Below, in pieces: positions 35,112-43,265 of a DNA stretch of 64,000 nucleotides. Each line of letters opens with the position of its first letter. The stretch's first letter is position 1. Position numbers and translations under genes: made by a program. The notes below the pieces were generated by a model. The model had not been told where the DNA came from and searched no databases. It was given only the letters and a program-made list of their open reading frames with translations. The DNA comes from Thermococcus radiotolerans (GTDB lineage Archaea > Methanobacteriota_B > Thermococci > Thermococcales > Thermococcaceae), in assembly GCF_002214565.1 (NCBI RefSeq), contig NZ_CP015106.1, forward strand, positions 992,001 to 1,056,000. The letters are read 5' to 3'.

Positions 35112-36914
35112 TCACTCACCCCCCGCATCAACTATCTCTATGGCGTTGAACCGGCACACCTCGTAGCAGGTCCCGCACTTGATGCAGGCAGACTGGTCAA
35201 TGACGTGGGGCTTGAGCTTCTCGCCTTCGATAGCTTTCACCGGGCAGAATATGGCACATGCCGTACAGCCGGTGCACCTGTCTGCGATGATGACGTACTT
35301 GATGAGCGGCTTGCAGACCTTGGCGGGGCATTTTCCTTGGATATGGGCAAGGTATTCGTCCCTGAAGTAGCGGATGGTCGTTAGAACGGGATTAGGTGCC
35401 GTCTGCCCGAGGCCGCAGAGAGAGCCAGCTTTGACCTGATAGGCGAGCCGTTCGAGCTTTTCGAGGTCTTCCTCCGTTGCCTCGCCCTTGGTGAACTTGT
35501 CGAGTATTTCCCACATCCTTTTCGTTCCGAGGCGGCAGAAGGTGCACTTTCCGCAGGATTCCTTCACGGTGAAGTCGAGGAAGAACTTGGCAACGTCCAC
35601 CATACAGGTGTCCTCGTCCATGACGACCATTCCACCGCTCCCCATTATCGCACCGGTCGCGTCCACGCTCTCGTAGTCAACGGGCGTGTCGAAGAGGTAC
35701 TCAGGAATGCAGCCTCCGGAGGGACCGCCAAGCTGGACGGCCTTAATCTTCTTACCCGTCTTCGTCCCACCGCCTATCTCGTAGAGTATCTCCCTCAGCG
35801 TCATTCCCATCGGGACTTCGACGTTTCCGCCGTGCTTTATCTTGCCCGAGAGGGCAAAGACCTTCGTTCCCTTGCTCTTCTCGGTTCCTATCGAGGCGTA
35901 GGCTTCCCAGCCGTGTTTGATTATCCACGGCACGTTCGCCCACGTTTCCACGTTGTTGATGTTGGTGGGCTTGCCCCAGAGACCCTTCTGAGCCGGATAG
36001 GGCGGCCTCGGCCTCGGCATTCCGCGCTTGCCCTCTATAGAGGCTATCAAAGCGGTTTCCTCACCGCAGACGAACGCTCCGGCTCCTTCCTTGATGACGA
36101 TGTCGAATGAAAAGCCGCTTCCAAGGATGTTCTCGCCGAGGAAGCCCCTCTCCCGCGCCTGCTTCAGCGCTATCTTCAGCCTCCTTATGGCGAGCGGGTA
36201 CTCTGCTCTCACGTAGATAAAGCCCTTCGTCGCTCCAATCGCGTATGCACCGATTATCATGCCCTCTATTACCCTGTGCGGGTCGCCCTCCAGGACGTTC
36301 CTGTCCATGAAGGCTCCGGGGTCACCCTCGTCAGCGTTGCAGACGATGTACTTGACGTCCCCCTTCGCCTCACGGGCGAACTTCCACTTCAATCCCGTCG
36401 GGAACCCTGCACCGCCCCTTCCGCGAAGCCCGGACTTCATGATGACATCTATTATCTCCTCCGGCTTCATTTTGAGGGCCTTTTTGAGGGCTTCGTAGCC
36501 CCCAGCGGCGATGTACTCGTTGATGTTCTCGGGATCTATGTAGCCAGAGTTTTCGAGCACTATCTTCCTCTGCTTGGCGAAGTAGCCGTCAACGTCCCAG
36601 GTCTTCCTCTCGCCGTTCTCCCACCAGTCGCGCTTGACTATCCACTCCTCTATGGGCTTTCCGTTGATAACGTGCTCCTCTATGATCCTGGGAACCTTCT
36701 TGGGGTCAACGTGACCGTAGGTGATTATCTCCTCATCGGTGATGATGTCCACGAGGGGCTCGCGGTAGCACATACCGACGCAGCCAACTATCTTGAGCTT
36801 GACATCAAGGCCCCGCTTCTTGATCTCGGCCTTTATGGCCTCGTAGGTTTCCCTCGCGCCCGCTGCTATCCCACAGGAGTTCATGCCGACCGCTATCGCT
36901 TTAATCTCAGACAT
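35112..36914 (-). CDS. nuoF: NADH dehydrogenase (quinone) NuoF-like subunit
   Basis: A 600-residue flavoprotein. A thioredoxin-like [2Fe-2S] N-terminal domain (NSCGIAAGA and VGCVGMC) precedes the NADH/FMN-binding NuoF core (GRGGAGFPTGLKW, CNADEGDPGAFMDR, GAGAFVCGEETALI), the N3-type cluster CGKCTFC...LCGLGQ, and a C-terminal two-[4Fe-4S] ferredoxin domain (CTGCTACAIFC, CIKCGTCYEVC). This is the layout of HndC/HydB-type NAD(P)-reducing hydrogenase subunits. It overlaps nuoE by eight bases and precedes the NuoG-like gene by one. Confidence 0.94.
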   Translation of the reverse strand: MSEIKAIAVGMNSCGIAAGARETYEAIKAEIKKRGLDVKLKIVGCVGMCYREPLVDIITDEEIITYGHVDPKKVPRIIEEHVINGKPIEEWIVKRDWWENGERKTWDVDGYFAKQRKIVLENSGYIDPENINEYIAAGGYEALKKALKMKPEEIIDVIMKSGLRGRGGAGFPTGLKWKFAREAKGDVKYIVCNADEGDPGAFMDRNVLEGDPHRVIEGMIIGAYAIGATKGFIYVRAEYPLAIRRLKIALKQARERGFLGENILGSGFSFDIVIKEGAGAFVCGEETALIASIEGKRGMPRPRPPYPAQKGLWGKPTNINNVETWANVPWIIKHGWEAYASIGTEKSKGTKVFALSGKIKHGGNVEVPMGMTLREILYEIGGGTKTGKKIKAVQLGGPSGGCIPEYLFDTPVDYESVDATGAIMGSGGMVVMDEDTCMVDVAKFFLDFTVKESCGKCTFCRLGTKRMWEILDKFTKGEATEEDLEKLERLAYQVKAGSLCGLGQTAPNPVLTTIRYFRDEYLAHIQGKCPAKVCKPLIKYVIIADRCTGCTACAIFCPVKAIEGEKLKPHVIDQSACIKCGTCYEVCRFNAIEIVDAGGE

Positions 36915-37371
36915 CGAGCTTCCCCTCCCTTAGCTTTCTCATAAGTTTCCTGACTTTATCCGGCGTGAGCTTGCCGAAGACCTTCTCGTTTATCATTATG
37001 ACCGGTGCCAGGCTACAGCATCCGAGACAGGCGACGCGCTCCAGCGTTACGAGACCGTCCTCCGTCGTTTGCCCTTCCTCAATCCCAAGCTCCTCCGTTA
37101 TGGCCTGGGATATATTCACCGCACCGTTGACGTGGCAGGCCGTCCCGTGACAGATTTTGACGACGTATTTTCCGAGGGGCTCGAAGCGGAACTGGGCGTA
37201 GAAGGTGGCCACACCGTAGACCCTGCTGAGGGGAATTCCAAGGTAGTTCGCAATCTCCTCAAGGGCCTCCCTGGGAAGGTAGCCGAACTTTTCCTGAGTT
37301 CTCTGAAGAAGAGGGATTAGAGAACTCGGTTCCGGCGGATAAGAGTGCATGTAATCGAACGAGGCTTCCAT
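36907..37371 (-). CDS. nuoE: NADH dehydrogenase NuoE-like (24 kDa) subunit
   Basis: A 154-residue thioredoxin-like [2Fe-2S] protein. The cluster ligands are in ICHGTACHV and CLGCCSLAP, and the helical N-terminal domain has QEKFGYLPREALEEIANYLG. It passes electrons with NuoF. It is the first gene of the minus-strand operon; its SD sequence GGTGAT sits in the loop of a small palindrome (37372-37387). A TATA box (37417-37424) and a SurR box lie upstream. Confidence 0.94.
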   Translation of the reverse strand: MEASFDYMHSYPPEPSSLIPLLQRTQEKFGYLPREALEEIANYLGIPLSRVYGVATFYAQFRFEPLGKYVVKICHGTACHVNGAVNISQAITEELGIEEGQTTEDGLVTLERVACLGCCSLAPVIMINEKVFGKLTPDKVRKLMRKLREGKLDV

Positions 37372-37387
37372 CTTGCATCACCGCAAG
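37372..37387 (-). promoter_or_regulatory. Palindrome enclosing the nuoE Shine-Dalgarno
   Basis: On the minus strand CTTGC-GGTGAT-GCAAG directly precedes the nuoE ATG. The 5-bp arms could pair and hold GGTGAT in a loop. The arms match those of the 19-bp repeats around the ATPase gene (ACTTGC/GCAAGT), which also enclose a G-rich SD-like centre. Chance resemblance is possible because the arms are short. Confidence 0.4.
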
Positions 37388-37416
37388 TATTTTTCGGAAA
37401 AGTTTCGACGTTAATG

Positions 37417-37424
37417 TTTATAAG
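37417..37424 (-). promoter_or_regulatory. TATA box of the nuoEFG-like operon
   Basis: CTTATAAA on the minus strand, predicting transcription near 37395 and a leader of about 24 nt. The SurR motif begins 17 bp upstream of it. Confidence 0.6.
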
Positions 37425-37441
37425 AGTGCACTAAAGTACAA

Positions 37442-37464
37442 GTTTGTAACATCTGGTTGGCAAC
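37442..37464. promoter_or_regulatory. SurR-type operator, GTTn3AAC-n5-GTTn3AAC
   Basis: GTTTGTAAC, five bases (ATCTG), then GTTGGCAAC: a perfect match to the extended binding motif of SurR, the redox-sensing regulator that in Pyrococcus/Thermococcus switches hydrogen metabolism on when elemental sulfur is absent. Its midpoint (37453) lies about 33 bp from the centre of each divergent TATA box, so one site can serve both the nuoEFG-like and the hydrogenase operon. Confidence 0.85.
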
Positions 37465-37481
37465 CATTCGTTTGAAAAATT

Positions 37482-37488
37482 CTTAAAT
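37482..37488 (+). promoter_or_regulatory. TATA box of the hydrogenase operon
   Basis: CTTAAAT preceded by GAAAAATT, predicting transcription near 37510 and a leader of about 29 nt that contains the full GGCGGTGAT Shine-Dalgarno. A second AT-rich box at 37503-37510 would give a leader too short to include it. Confidence 0.5.
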
Positions 37489-37538
37489 CAATCCTTTACA
37501 AACTTAAAATTGCAAGCCCATTCAAGGCGGTGATGCCC

Positions 37539-38543
37539 TTGAGATACATAAAACTACCTTCCGAAAACTTTGAGAGGTTCTTCAAGTCACTTGAGGCCTG
37601 GGGTACCCTGTATGCCCCGGTAAAAAAGGGTGGCATCTATTCTTTCCAGGAAGTCCACGACCCGGCGGAGATAGCGCTGGACTACACCAGGACCATGCTT
37701 CCGCCGAAGAAGTTCTTCTTCAGGCCCAGAGAGGCTATTCTCAGGCTGAAGAACGGCCGCTGGGAGGAAGAAGTCGAAGCGGAACCGATGGTTCTCTTTG
37801 GACTCCATTCCTGCGATATTCACGGTCTGAAGATACTCGACAAGGTGTACCTCAACGAGCCGGCCGACCCGTACTACAAGAGCAGGCGCGAGAAGACCCT
37901 GATAATAGGGATAAGCTGCATGCCCGACGAGTACTGCTTCTGCAAGAGCCTCGGAACGCACTTCGCAATGGACGGCTTCGACCTGTTTCTCCACGAGCTT
38001 CCCGACGGCTGGCTGGTCAGAATCGGGAGCGTCCGCGGCCACGAGATAGCCTGGGAGAACGGCGAGCTGTTCGAAGAGGTGACCGACGAGGACCTCGCCA
38101 ACTTCAAGGAGTTTGAGGAGAAGCGCGCGAAAGCCTTCCAGAAGGAGCTCCCGCAGGAAGGCCTCGCCGACATGCTCGATTTAGCGTACAACAGCCCCGT
38201 GTGGAAGAAGTACGCCGAGATATGCCTCGCCTGCGGCAACTGCAACATGGTCTGTCCGACGTGCCGCTGCTACGAGGTCTGCGACAGCTGGATGGACGCA
38301 TACAGCTCGGTGCGCGAGAGGCGCTACGACTCGTGCTTCATGGAGAACCATGGACTCGTCGCTGGAGGCCATAACTTCAGGCCCACCCGTCTGGACCGCT
38401 TCAGGCACCGCTATTACTGCAAGAGCTACTTTGACCCCACTGCCGGCTATAACTGCGTCGGCTGTGGAAGATGCGACGAGTTCTGCCCGGCGAAGATAGA
38501 GCACGTTAAGGTTCTTGAGGAGGTAAGGGGGTCCCTGCAATGA
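37539..38543 (+). CDS. hydB: Cytosolic NiFe hydrogenase, beta (Fe-S) subunit
   Basis: A 334-residue Fe-S subunit of the sulfhydrogenase type, carrying electrons between the NAD(P)H-reactive gamma subunit and the hydrogenase dimer. Cluster motifs: CACGNC-type CLACGNCNMVCPTCRCYEVC at about residues 228-247 and CVGCGRCDEFCPA near the C-terminus; GISCMPDEYCFC is also typical. The start is TTG at 37539 (MRYIKLPSE, as in Pyrococcus HydB), four bases after GGCGGTGAT; the GTG and ATG at 37530/37533 lie within the Shine-Dalgarno. Confidence 0.92.
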   Translation: MRYIKLPSENFERFFKSLEAWGTLYAPVKKGGIYSFQEVHDPAEIALDYTRTMLPPKKFFFRPREAILRLKNGRWEEEVEAEPMVLFGLHSCDIHGLKILDKVYLNEPADPYYKSRREKTLIIGISCMPDEYCFCKSLGTHFAMDGFDLFLHELPDGWLVRIGSVRGHEIAWENGELFEEVTDEDLANFKEFEEKRAKAFQKELPQEGLADMLDLAYNSPVWKKYAEICLACGNCNMVCPTCRCYEVCDSWMDAYSSVRERRYDSCFMENHGLVAGGHNFRPTRLDRFRHRYYCKSYFDPTAGYNCVGCGRCDEFCPAKIEHVKVLEEVRGSLQ

Positions 38544-39415
38544 GCGAGAACCCGTACCAGACGTATGACGCAAGGATTCTCGAAGTGAAGGACTTAACGT
38601 CGAGGGAGAAGCTCTTCACACTGCGCTTCCTCGACCCCGAGGTTGAGGCCAAGTTCGACTTCAAGCCGGGACAGTTCATCATCGTCGACATCCGCGGCTT
38701 CGGAGAGTTCCCGATAAGCATCTGCTCCTCACCCACGAGGAAGGGCTACTTCCAGCTCTGCATCAGAAAGGTCGGCAGGATGACCAAGTTCGTCCACAAG
38801 ATGAAGGAAGGGGACGTCGTGGGGATCCGCGGGCCCTACGGAAACGGATTCCCCATGGAGAAGATGGAGGGCTCAAACCTAATCCTTGTCGCGGGCGGTC
38901 TCGGAATGGCACCCCTACGCTCGGTGCTCTGGTACGCCATCGACACCGGCAAGTACGAAAACGTCTGGCTGCTCTACGGAACCAAGGCCTACGAGGACAT
39001 ACTCTTCCGGGACGAGATAATACACCTCTTGAAGCATGGCGAGGCCATGAACTGCTCGGTAAAGCTTGCCTATGAAGTTGAGAGCCCCTCGTGCATCTAC
39101 CTCGAACAGGGCTTCTCGGACAGGGTGTGCAAGGGTGTCGTCACAGACCTCTTCCGGGGCGAGGAGTTCGACGTCGAGAACACCTACGCCCTCATCTGCG
39201 GCCCGCCGGTCATGTACAAGTTTGTAATAAGGGAGCTCCTGGATAGAAAGCTCTCACCGGGCAGGATTTACATGACCCTGGAGAGGCGCATGCGCTGCGG
39301 TGTCGGCAAGTGCGGCCACTGCGTCGTCGGAACCAGCGTCTCCATGAAGTACATCTGCCAGGACGGCCCGGTCTTCACCTACTGGGACGCTCTCTCCACG
39401 AGGGGGTTGATATGA
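38540..39415 (+). CDS. hydG: Cytosolic NiFe hydrogenase, gamma (FAD/NAD(P)H) subunit
   Basis: A 291-residue ferredoxin-NADP reductase-like subunit. FAD binding: FGEFPISICSSP and VVGIRGPYGNGFP. NAD(P)H binding: LVAGGLGMAPLRSVLWYA and ALICGPPVMYKFV. A C-terminal [2Fe-2S] cluster is formed by MRCGVGKCGHCVVG...YICQDGP. It accepts or donates hydride for H2 evolution or sulfur reduction. The ATG overlaps the beta stop by four bases. Confidence 0.94.
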   Translation: MSENPYQTYDARILEVKDLTSREKLFTLRFLDPEVEAKFDFKPGQFIIVDIRGFGEFPISICSSPTRKGYFQLCIRKVGRMTKFVHKMKEGDVVGIRGPYGNGFPMEKMEGSNLILVAGGLGMAPLRSVLWYAIDTGKYENVWLLYGTKAYEDILFRDEIIHLLKHGEAMNCSVKLAYEVESPSCIYLEQGFSDRVCKGVVTDLFRGEEFDVENTYALICGPPVMYKFVIRELLDRKLSPGRIYMTLERRMRCGVGKCGHCVVGTSVSMKYICQDGPVFTYWDALSTRGLI

Positions 39416-40152
39416 TGGACAAGCTTAAGCTGGGGGTTTTCGAGCTTACCGACTGCGGCGGCTGTGCCCTCAACATACTCTTCCTCTACGAGAAGCTCTT
39501 CGACCTCCTCGAATTCTACGAGATAACCGAGTTTCACATGGCGACGAGCCTCAGCGAGGAGAACCACTACGACGTCGCCCTCGTAACCGGAACCGTCTCG
39601 ACCCAGCGCGACCTGAACCTGCTAAAAGAGGCAAGAAATCACTCCGAATACCTCATAGCCCTCGGAACCTGCGCAACCCACGGCTCGGTTCAGGGGAGCG
39701 TTGAACTCCCCATCAGGGAGAAGCTGAAGGCTGTCTACGGGGACGATGGCAACCCAATGCGCGCCCTCGACTCCAAGCCGGTCGTCGAATACGTCGCCGT
39801 TGATTTCGCCCTGCCCGGCTGCCCGTACGACAAAAACGAGGTCTACCAGGTGCTCATGGACATAGCCAAGGGCATTGAGCCGGTTAGAAAGGACTACCCG
39901 GTCTGTCTCGAGTGCAAGCTCAACGAGTACGAGTGCGTCCTCGTCAAGAAAGGCCTTCCCTGCCTCGGCCCAATAACCTACGGCGGCTGCAACGCGGCCT
40001 GCATCCGCTCCGGCCTCGGCTGTATAGGCTGCCGCGGACCGCTACCCGGGGAAGTGAATCCAGCCAGTGAGTACGAGATACTCAAGGACCTCGGCTACGA
40101 TGACGAGTACATCATAAGAAAGTTCAAGACCTTCGCGAGGTGGGAGCCATGA
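39412..40152 (+). CDS. hydD: Cytosolic NiFe hydrogenase, delta (small) subunit
   Basis: A 246-residue small subunit with the proximal cluster ligands in ELTDCGGCALNILFL and the GTCATHGSVQG segment, then CLECKLNEYECVLVKKGLPC, GGCNAAC and CIGCRGP further on for the medial and distal clusters. Two adjacent ATGs (39412, 39415) follow AGGGGGTTGAT; the first overlaps the gamma stop. It transfers electrons from the NiFe site of alpha to beta. Confidence 0.94.
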   Translation: MMDKLKLGVFELTDCGGCALNILFLYEKLFDLLEFYEITEFHMATSLSEENHYDVALVTGTVSTQRDLNLLKEARNHSEYLIALGTCATHGSVQGSVELPIREKLKAVYGDDGNPMRALDSKPVVEYVAVDFALPGCPYDKNEVYQVLMDIAKGIEPVRKDYPVCLECKLNEYECVLVKKGLPCLGPITYGGCNAACIRSGLGCIGCRGPLPGEVNPASEYEILKDLGYDDEYIIRKFKTFARWEP

Positions 40153-41396
40153 TAATCGAGCTCCGCGAGTTCACGCGCGTTGAGGGCAACGGAAAGGCCG
40201 AGATAGTCATCGAGGACGGCGAGGTAAAGGACGTCAGACTTAAGATCATCGAGGGGCCTAGATTCTTCGAGCTCCTGACCCTTGGAAGGCACTACTACGA
40301 CGTTCCTGACCTCGAGGCCAGGATATGCGCCATCTGCTACCTCTCCCACAGCGTCGCTTCCGTCCTAGGAATCGAAAGGGCCTTCGGCGTTGAGGTTCCG
40401 GAGGAGATAGCACTGATCAGAGAGCTCGGGCTCATAGGTGAACTGCTCGAGAGCCACGCGCTGCACCTGTACCTCCTCGTTGCGCCGGACGTGTTCGGCT
40501 ACCCAGACGCCATAAGGATGGCCACGAAGCACGGGGAGCTGGTAAAGGAGGGCCTCGCCCTGAAGGCCTTCGGCAACAGGATAAGGGTGATGGTAGGCGG
40601 CAGGGAGATACACGGAATAAACGTCAAGCCCGGCGGCTTCGGCAGGTATCCAACGGTGGAGGAGCTCGAGAGGGTGGAGAAGGAAAGCGAAGCCCTCCTC
40701 AGGCTGGCGAGGAGAGCTGTAAGACTCTTCGCCCAACTGGATCCATATGGCGCCCAGGCAAAGCACTTCGTCGCCACCGACGGCTACCTCTGGGGTGAAA
40801 AGCTGGTCTCCGACGAGGAAGGTGCCTTCCACTACACCGAGAGGATAGAGGAGCGCTCCCTCGTTTACAGCTTCGCCAAGCAGAGCCTCTACAAGGGCGA
40901 AATCTTCTTTGTCGGAGCGCTGCCGAGGTTGCTCCTCAAGTCGGAGATGCTCACACCTGCCGCCAAGAGGCTCTTCGAGGAGCACAGGGAGAAACTGGAG
41001 ACCGGCTACGTCAGCTACAACAACCTGGCCCAGGCGATAGAGCTCGTCTATTCCCTCGAGAGGGCAAACGAGATAGCGAAGACGCTCCTCGATAGGGGCA
41101 TTGAAGGGGAGAACGTCCCGGTTGAGCCCAGGGAGGGCGAGGGGATAGGCTACGTCGAGGCCCCGAGGGGTGTTCTGATACACCATTACAGGATAGACGC
41201 CAACGGTAATGTCGCCTACTCCAACATAATAACCCCAACAGCGCTGAACCACGCGATGATGGAGGCCAGCCTGCTGGAAGAGGCAAGGAAACTGTACGGC
41301 GAGGCCGAGGAAAGGGCGATGATAGGAAGGCTTGAGGAGACCGTCAGGGCATTCGACCCATGCATCTCCTGCTCCGTCCATCTGGTGAAGCTCTAA
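40149..41396 (+). CDS. hydA: Cytosolic NiFe hydrogenase, alpha (large, catalytic) subunit
   Basis: A 415-residue large subunit. The NiFe ligands are the N-terminal RICAICYLSH and the C-terminal DPCISCSVH; the protein ends three residues later (LVKL after His), leaving only a very short tail beyond the usual protease cleavage point. REFTRVEGNGK and PRGVLIHHYRID are conserved. The ATG at 40149 follows GAGGTGG and overlaps delta by four bases. The sequence resembles the type II sulfhydrogenase rather than HydA I, as far as I can judge without alignment. Confidence 0.94.
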   Translation: MIIELREFTRVEGNGKAEIVIEDGEVKDVRLKIIEGPRFFELLTLGRHYYDVPDLEARICAICYLSHSVASVLGIERAFGVEVPEEIALIRELGLIGELLESHALHLYLLVAPDVFGYPDAIRMATKHGELVKEGLALKAFGNRIRVMVGGREIHGINVKPGGFGRYPTVEELERVEKESEALLRLARRAVRLFAQLDPYGAQAKHFVATDGYLWGEKLVSDEEGAFHYTERIEERSLVYSFAKQSLYKGEIFFVGALPRLLLKSEMLTPAAKRLFEEHREKLETGYVSYNNLAQAIELVYSLERANEIAKTLLDRGIEGENVPVEPREGEGIGYVEAPRGVLIHHYRIDANGNVAYSNIITPTALNHAMMEASLLEEARKLYGEAEERAMIGRLEETVRAFDPCISCSVHLVKL

Positions 41397-41514
41397 GCAG
41401 GCACAAAAAGTTTTCCATTTTTATTTTCCGTACGTCCCCAATAAAGGGTGCTGGACCGAGGATTCTTCCAAAATGTTTATATCCCTCCCAAATAACCTTT
41501 AAAAGGTGAGAGCC

Positions 41515-42180
41515 ATGGAACAGGGAAAGGTCGCCGAAATCATCGACTCTGTTCTGCCCGGCGAAACGGTTCTGGTAACATACACCACATCCTACATCCC
41601 CGAATTCGCCCTGAAGTTCTTCATTGAGTACTCAAGGGAAAAGGGCATTCCCCTCGTTATTGATGATAATTTCGACACCCTTCACGCCATTATAATCCAC
41701 GCCAAGACCATGGGGCTTTCCCTGGACTTAGACAACGTCTACGTTCTGAAGACCGGGGGCAAATTCGAGACGGGAAACGTCCTGACGAGGGTTCCGTTTC
41801 ACCCGGATCCGAGGGTTTACATCAAAAACTACGAAGAGAGCAGCGTTAAAGTCTTCAGGGAAATTCCATCCCCGATGATAAACCTCGTCCTCGGCCTGGA
41901 GAACCTCTTCCTCGTCACGAGAACTCCCCTTGACACGTATCGCATCATACTGGCCATGCAGAGGTTCACAGGAAACGAAAGGAGAAAGGCGTTCTACCTA
42001 ATCAACGAGGGAATAATGAAGAGCCTCCCCCTTAAGAGCCTTTACGAGCTGGAAAGGATCTCCACGACGGTCATCAGGCTGAGACCGTACCACACGGGAG
42101 CGGAGGTTAAAGTCCTGAAGAGCATCAACCCGAACTTGGTTGGCCTGGAGACAACGATAGACGCAGGGGAGTGGAGCTGA
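41515..42180 (+). CDS. DUF257 protein, copy 1 (degenerate RecA/KaiC-like)
   Basis: A 221-residue member of the Thermococcales-specific DUF257 family. The start (VAEIIDSVLPGETVLVTYTT) resembles the beta1/P-loop region of KaiC-like ATPases, but the Walker A Gly-Lys-Thr is replaced by TTSYIPE, so ATP hydrolysis is not expected. GIPLVIDDNFDTLHAIIIHA and MINLVLGLENLFLVT are shared with copy 2. The ATG at 41515 follows AAAGGTGAGAG; a TATA box TTTATAT is near 41479. The stop overlaps copy 2. Confidence 0.82.
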   Translation: MEQGKVAEIIDSVLPGETVLVTYTTSYIPEFALKFFIEYSREKGIPLVIDDNFDTLHAIIIHAKTMGLSLDLDNVYVLKTGGKFETGNVLTRVPFHPDPRVYIKNYEESSVKVFREIPSPMINLVLGLENLFLVTRTPLDTYRIILAMQRFTGNERRKAFYLINEGIMKSLPLKSLYELERISTTVIRLRPYHTGAEVKVLKSINPNLVGLETTIDAGEWS

Positions 42181-42881
42181 TGGAGGCCCTCAAAAAACCC
42201 GTTCTGATTACAGAGAAGGACCTCGACGAACTGCTGGAGCAGATCTGGCCAGGGGGTACCACCATAGTCGAGAACAGGGCATCGCTGGGAATAGAGTTCA
42301 CACTCCATGCATTCATCCAGTACTCAAAGAAGAAGGGAATCCCCCTGATAGTCGAGGACATATTCGACACACTGCCGGTCTACATGACGCACCTGAGACT
42401 GATGGGGGTTCAGGTGAATGATTCCGACGTGAAGGTCATCAAAGTCGGCGGAACCCAGGAAACAGGGGACGTAATAGCCAAGATAAAGTTCGGAAACGAC
42501 CCCTACGTCTACCAGGAAAAGATCGATAGAGAGCTCCGGAAGATAACGGGCGACTCCATGTACGTACACCTCGTCCTCGGCCTGGAGAGACTGCTGGTCC
42601 TTCAGGGCGACGTCCGCAGTATCTACACCCTCATGGGGCTGATAAAGCAGAAACTGGGGGACGAGAGGAGAATCAACCTGTACCTGGTGGAAACGCCAAT
42701 TATAGAAACCCTCGACTTCAACCCCCTCCCGATGCTTGAGGACCTTGCGACGTCGGTGATAGAACTCCAAGATGAGGACGAACTCATAGATATAAAGTTG
42801 AAAAAGTCGGTGTTCACACTGCTCATGCACAGGGATCACCTGCTCGTCTCCCCGAGGGAGATACTGCGGTGGTGGATGTGA
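42180..42881 (+). CDS. DUF257 protein, copy 2
   Basis: A 233-residue paralogue of the preceding gene with the same blocks (IWPGGTTIVENRASLGIEF, GIPLIVEDIFDTLPVYMTHL, YVHLVLGLERLLVLQG) and likewise no P-loop. The ATG shares its A with the TGA of copy 1, so translation is coupled. The two copies probably arose by tandem duplication and may form a heterodimer. Function is unknown. Confidence 0.82.
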   Translation: MEALKKPVLITEKDLDELLEQIWPGGTTIVENRASLGIEFTLHAFIQYSKKKGIPLIVEDIFDTLPVYMTHLRLMGVQVNDSDVKVIKVGGTQETGDVIAKIKFGNDPYVYQEKIDRELRKITGDSMYVHLVLGLERLLVLQGDVRSIYTLMGLIKQKLGDERRINLYLVETPIIETLDFNPLPMLEDLATSVIELQDEDELIDIKLKKSVFTLLMHRDHLLVSPREILRWWM

Positions 42882-43198
42882 GCTTCCTCAGCAGGCTGCT
42901 TGGAGGAGACGAAAGGAAGGAAGAGCCAAGCACTCAAGGGGTTTCTGGAAAGCCCATAGGAAAATTCAGAGTGGACAGCGTGCTCAGGGTATTCACCAGA
43001 CCTGTTCTCATCGGAGAAGTCCTCGAAGGTACAGTCTATCCAGGCTGCAAACTCAAGGGGAGGGGAACCGGAAAGATCGTTAGAATGGAGCAGGAGAGAC
43101 GGGAGGTAGAATTCGCCGCGAGCGGCGATAGAGTGGCCCTCATGCTGGAGAACGGGATGTCCGTCGAAGAGGGGGATGTGCTGGAGATATACCCGTGA
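42878..43198 (+). CDS. Small EF-Tu domain-2-like barrel protein, copy 1
   Basis: A 106-residue protein, most of which reads as the beta-barrel domain 2 of translational GTPases (PIGKFRVDSVLRVFTRPVLI, GEVLEGTVYPGCKLKGRG, VEEGDVLEIYP), with no GTPase domain. No ATG exists; GTG at 42878 lies six bases after GGTG and aligns with the start of copy 2. It overlaps the DUF257 stop by four bases, so all three genes are translationally linked. A role with RNA or ribosomes is only a guess. Confidence 0.7.
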   Translation: MSFLSRLLGGDERKEEPSTQGVSGKPIGKFRVDSVLRVFTRPVLIGEVLEGTVYPGCKLKGRGTGKIVRMEQERREVEFAASGDRVALMLENGMSVEEGDVLEIYP

Positions 43199-43265
43199 TG
43201 ATACCGCAGAAGCAACATGGGGCAAGTTTTAATTCCCCTTCACCAATTTCTTCCGGGGGAAGAAG

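Noticed and set aside
39310-39411. N-terminal extension of the hydrogenase delta subunit
   Set aside because: It overlaps the gamma gene out of frame; the family start and Shine-Dalgarno are at 39412.
40365-41381. Long antisense frame opposite the hydrogenase alpha gene
   Set aside because: It is a shadow of GC-rich coding sequence, with no Shine-Dalgarno or recognisable domain.
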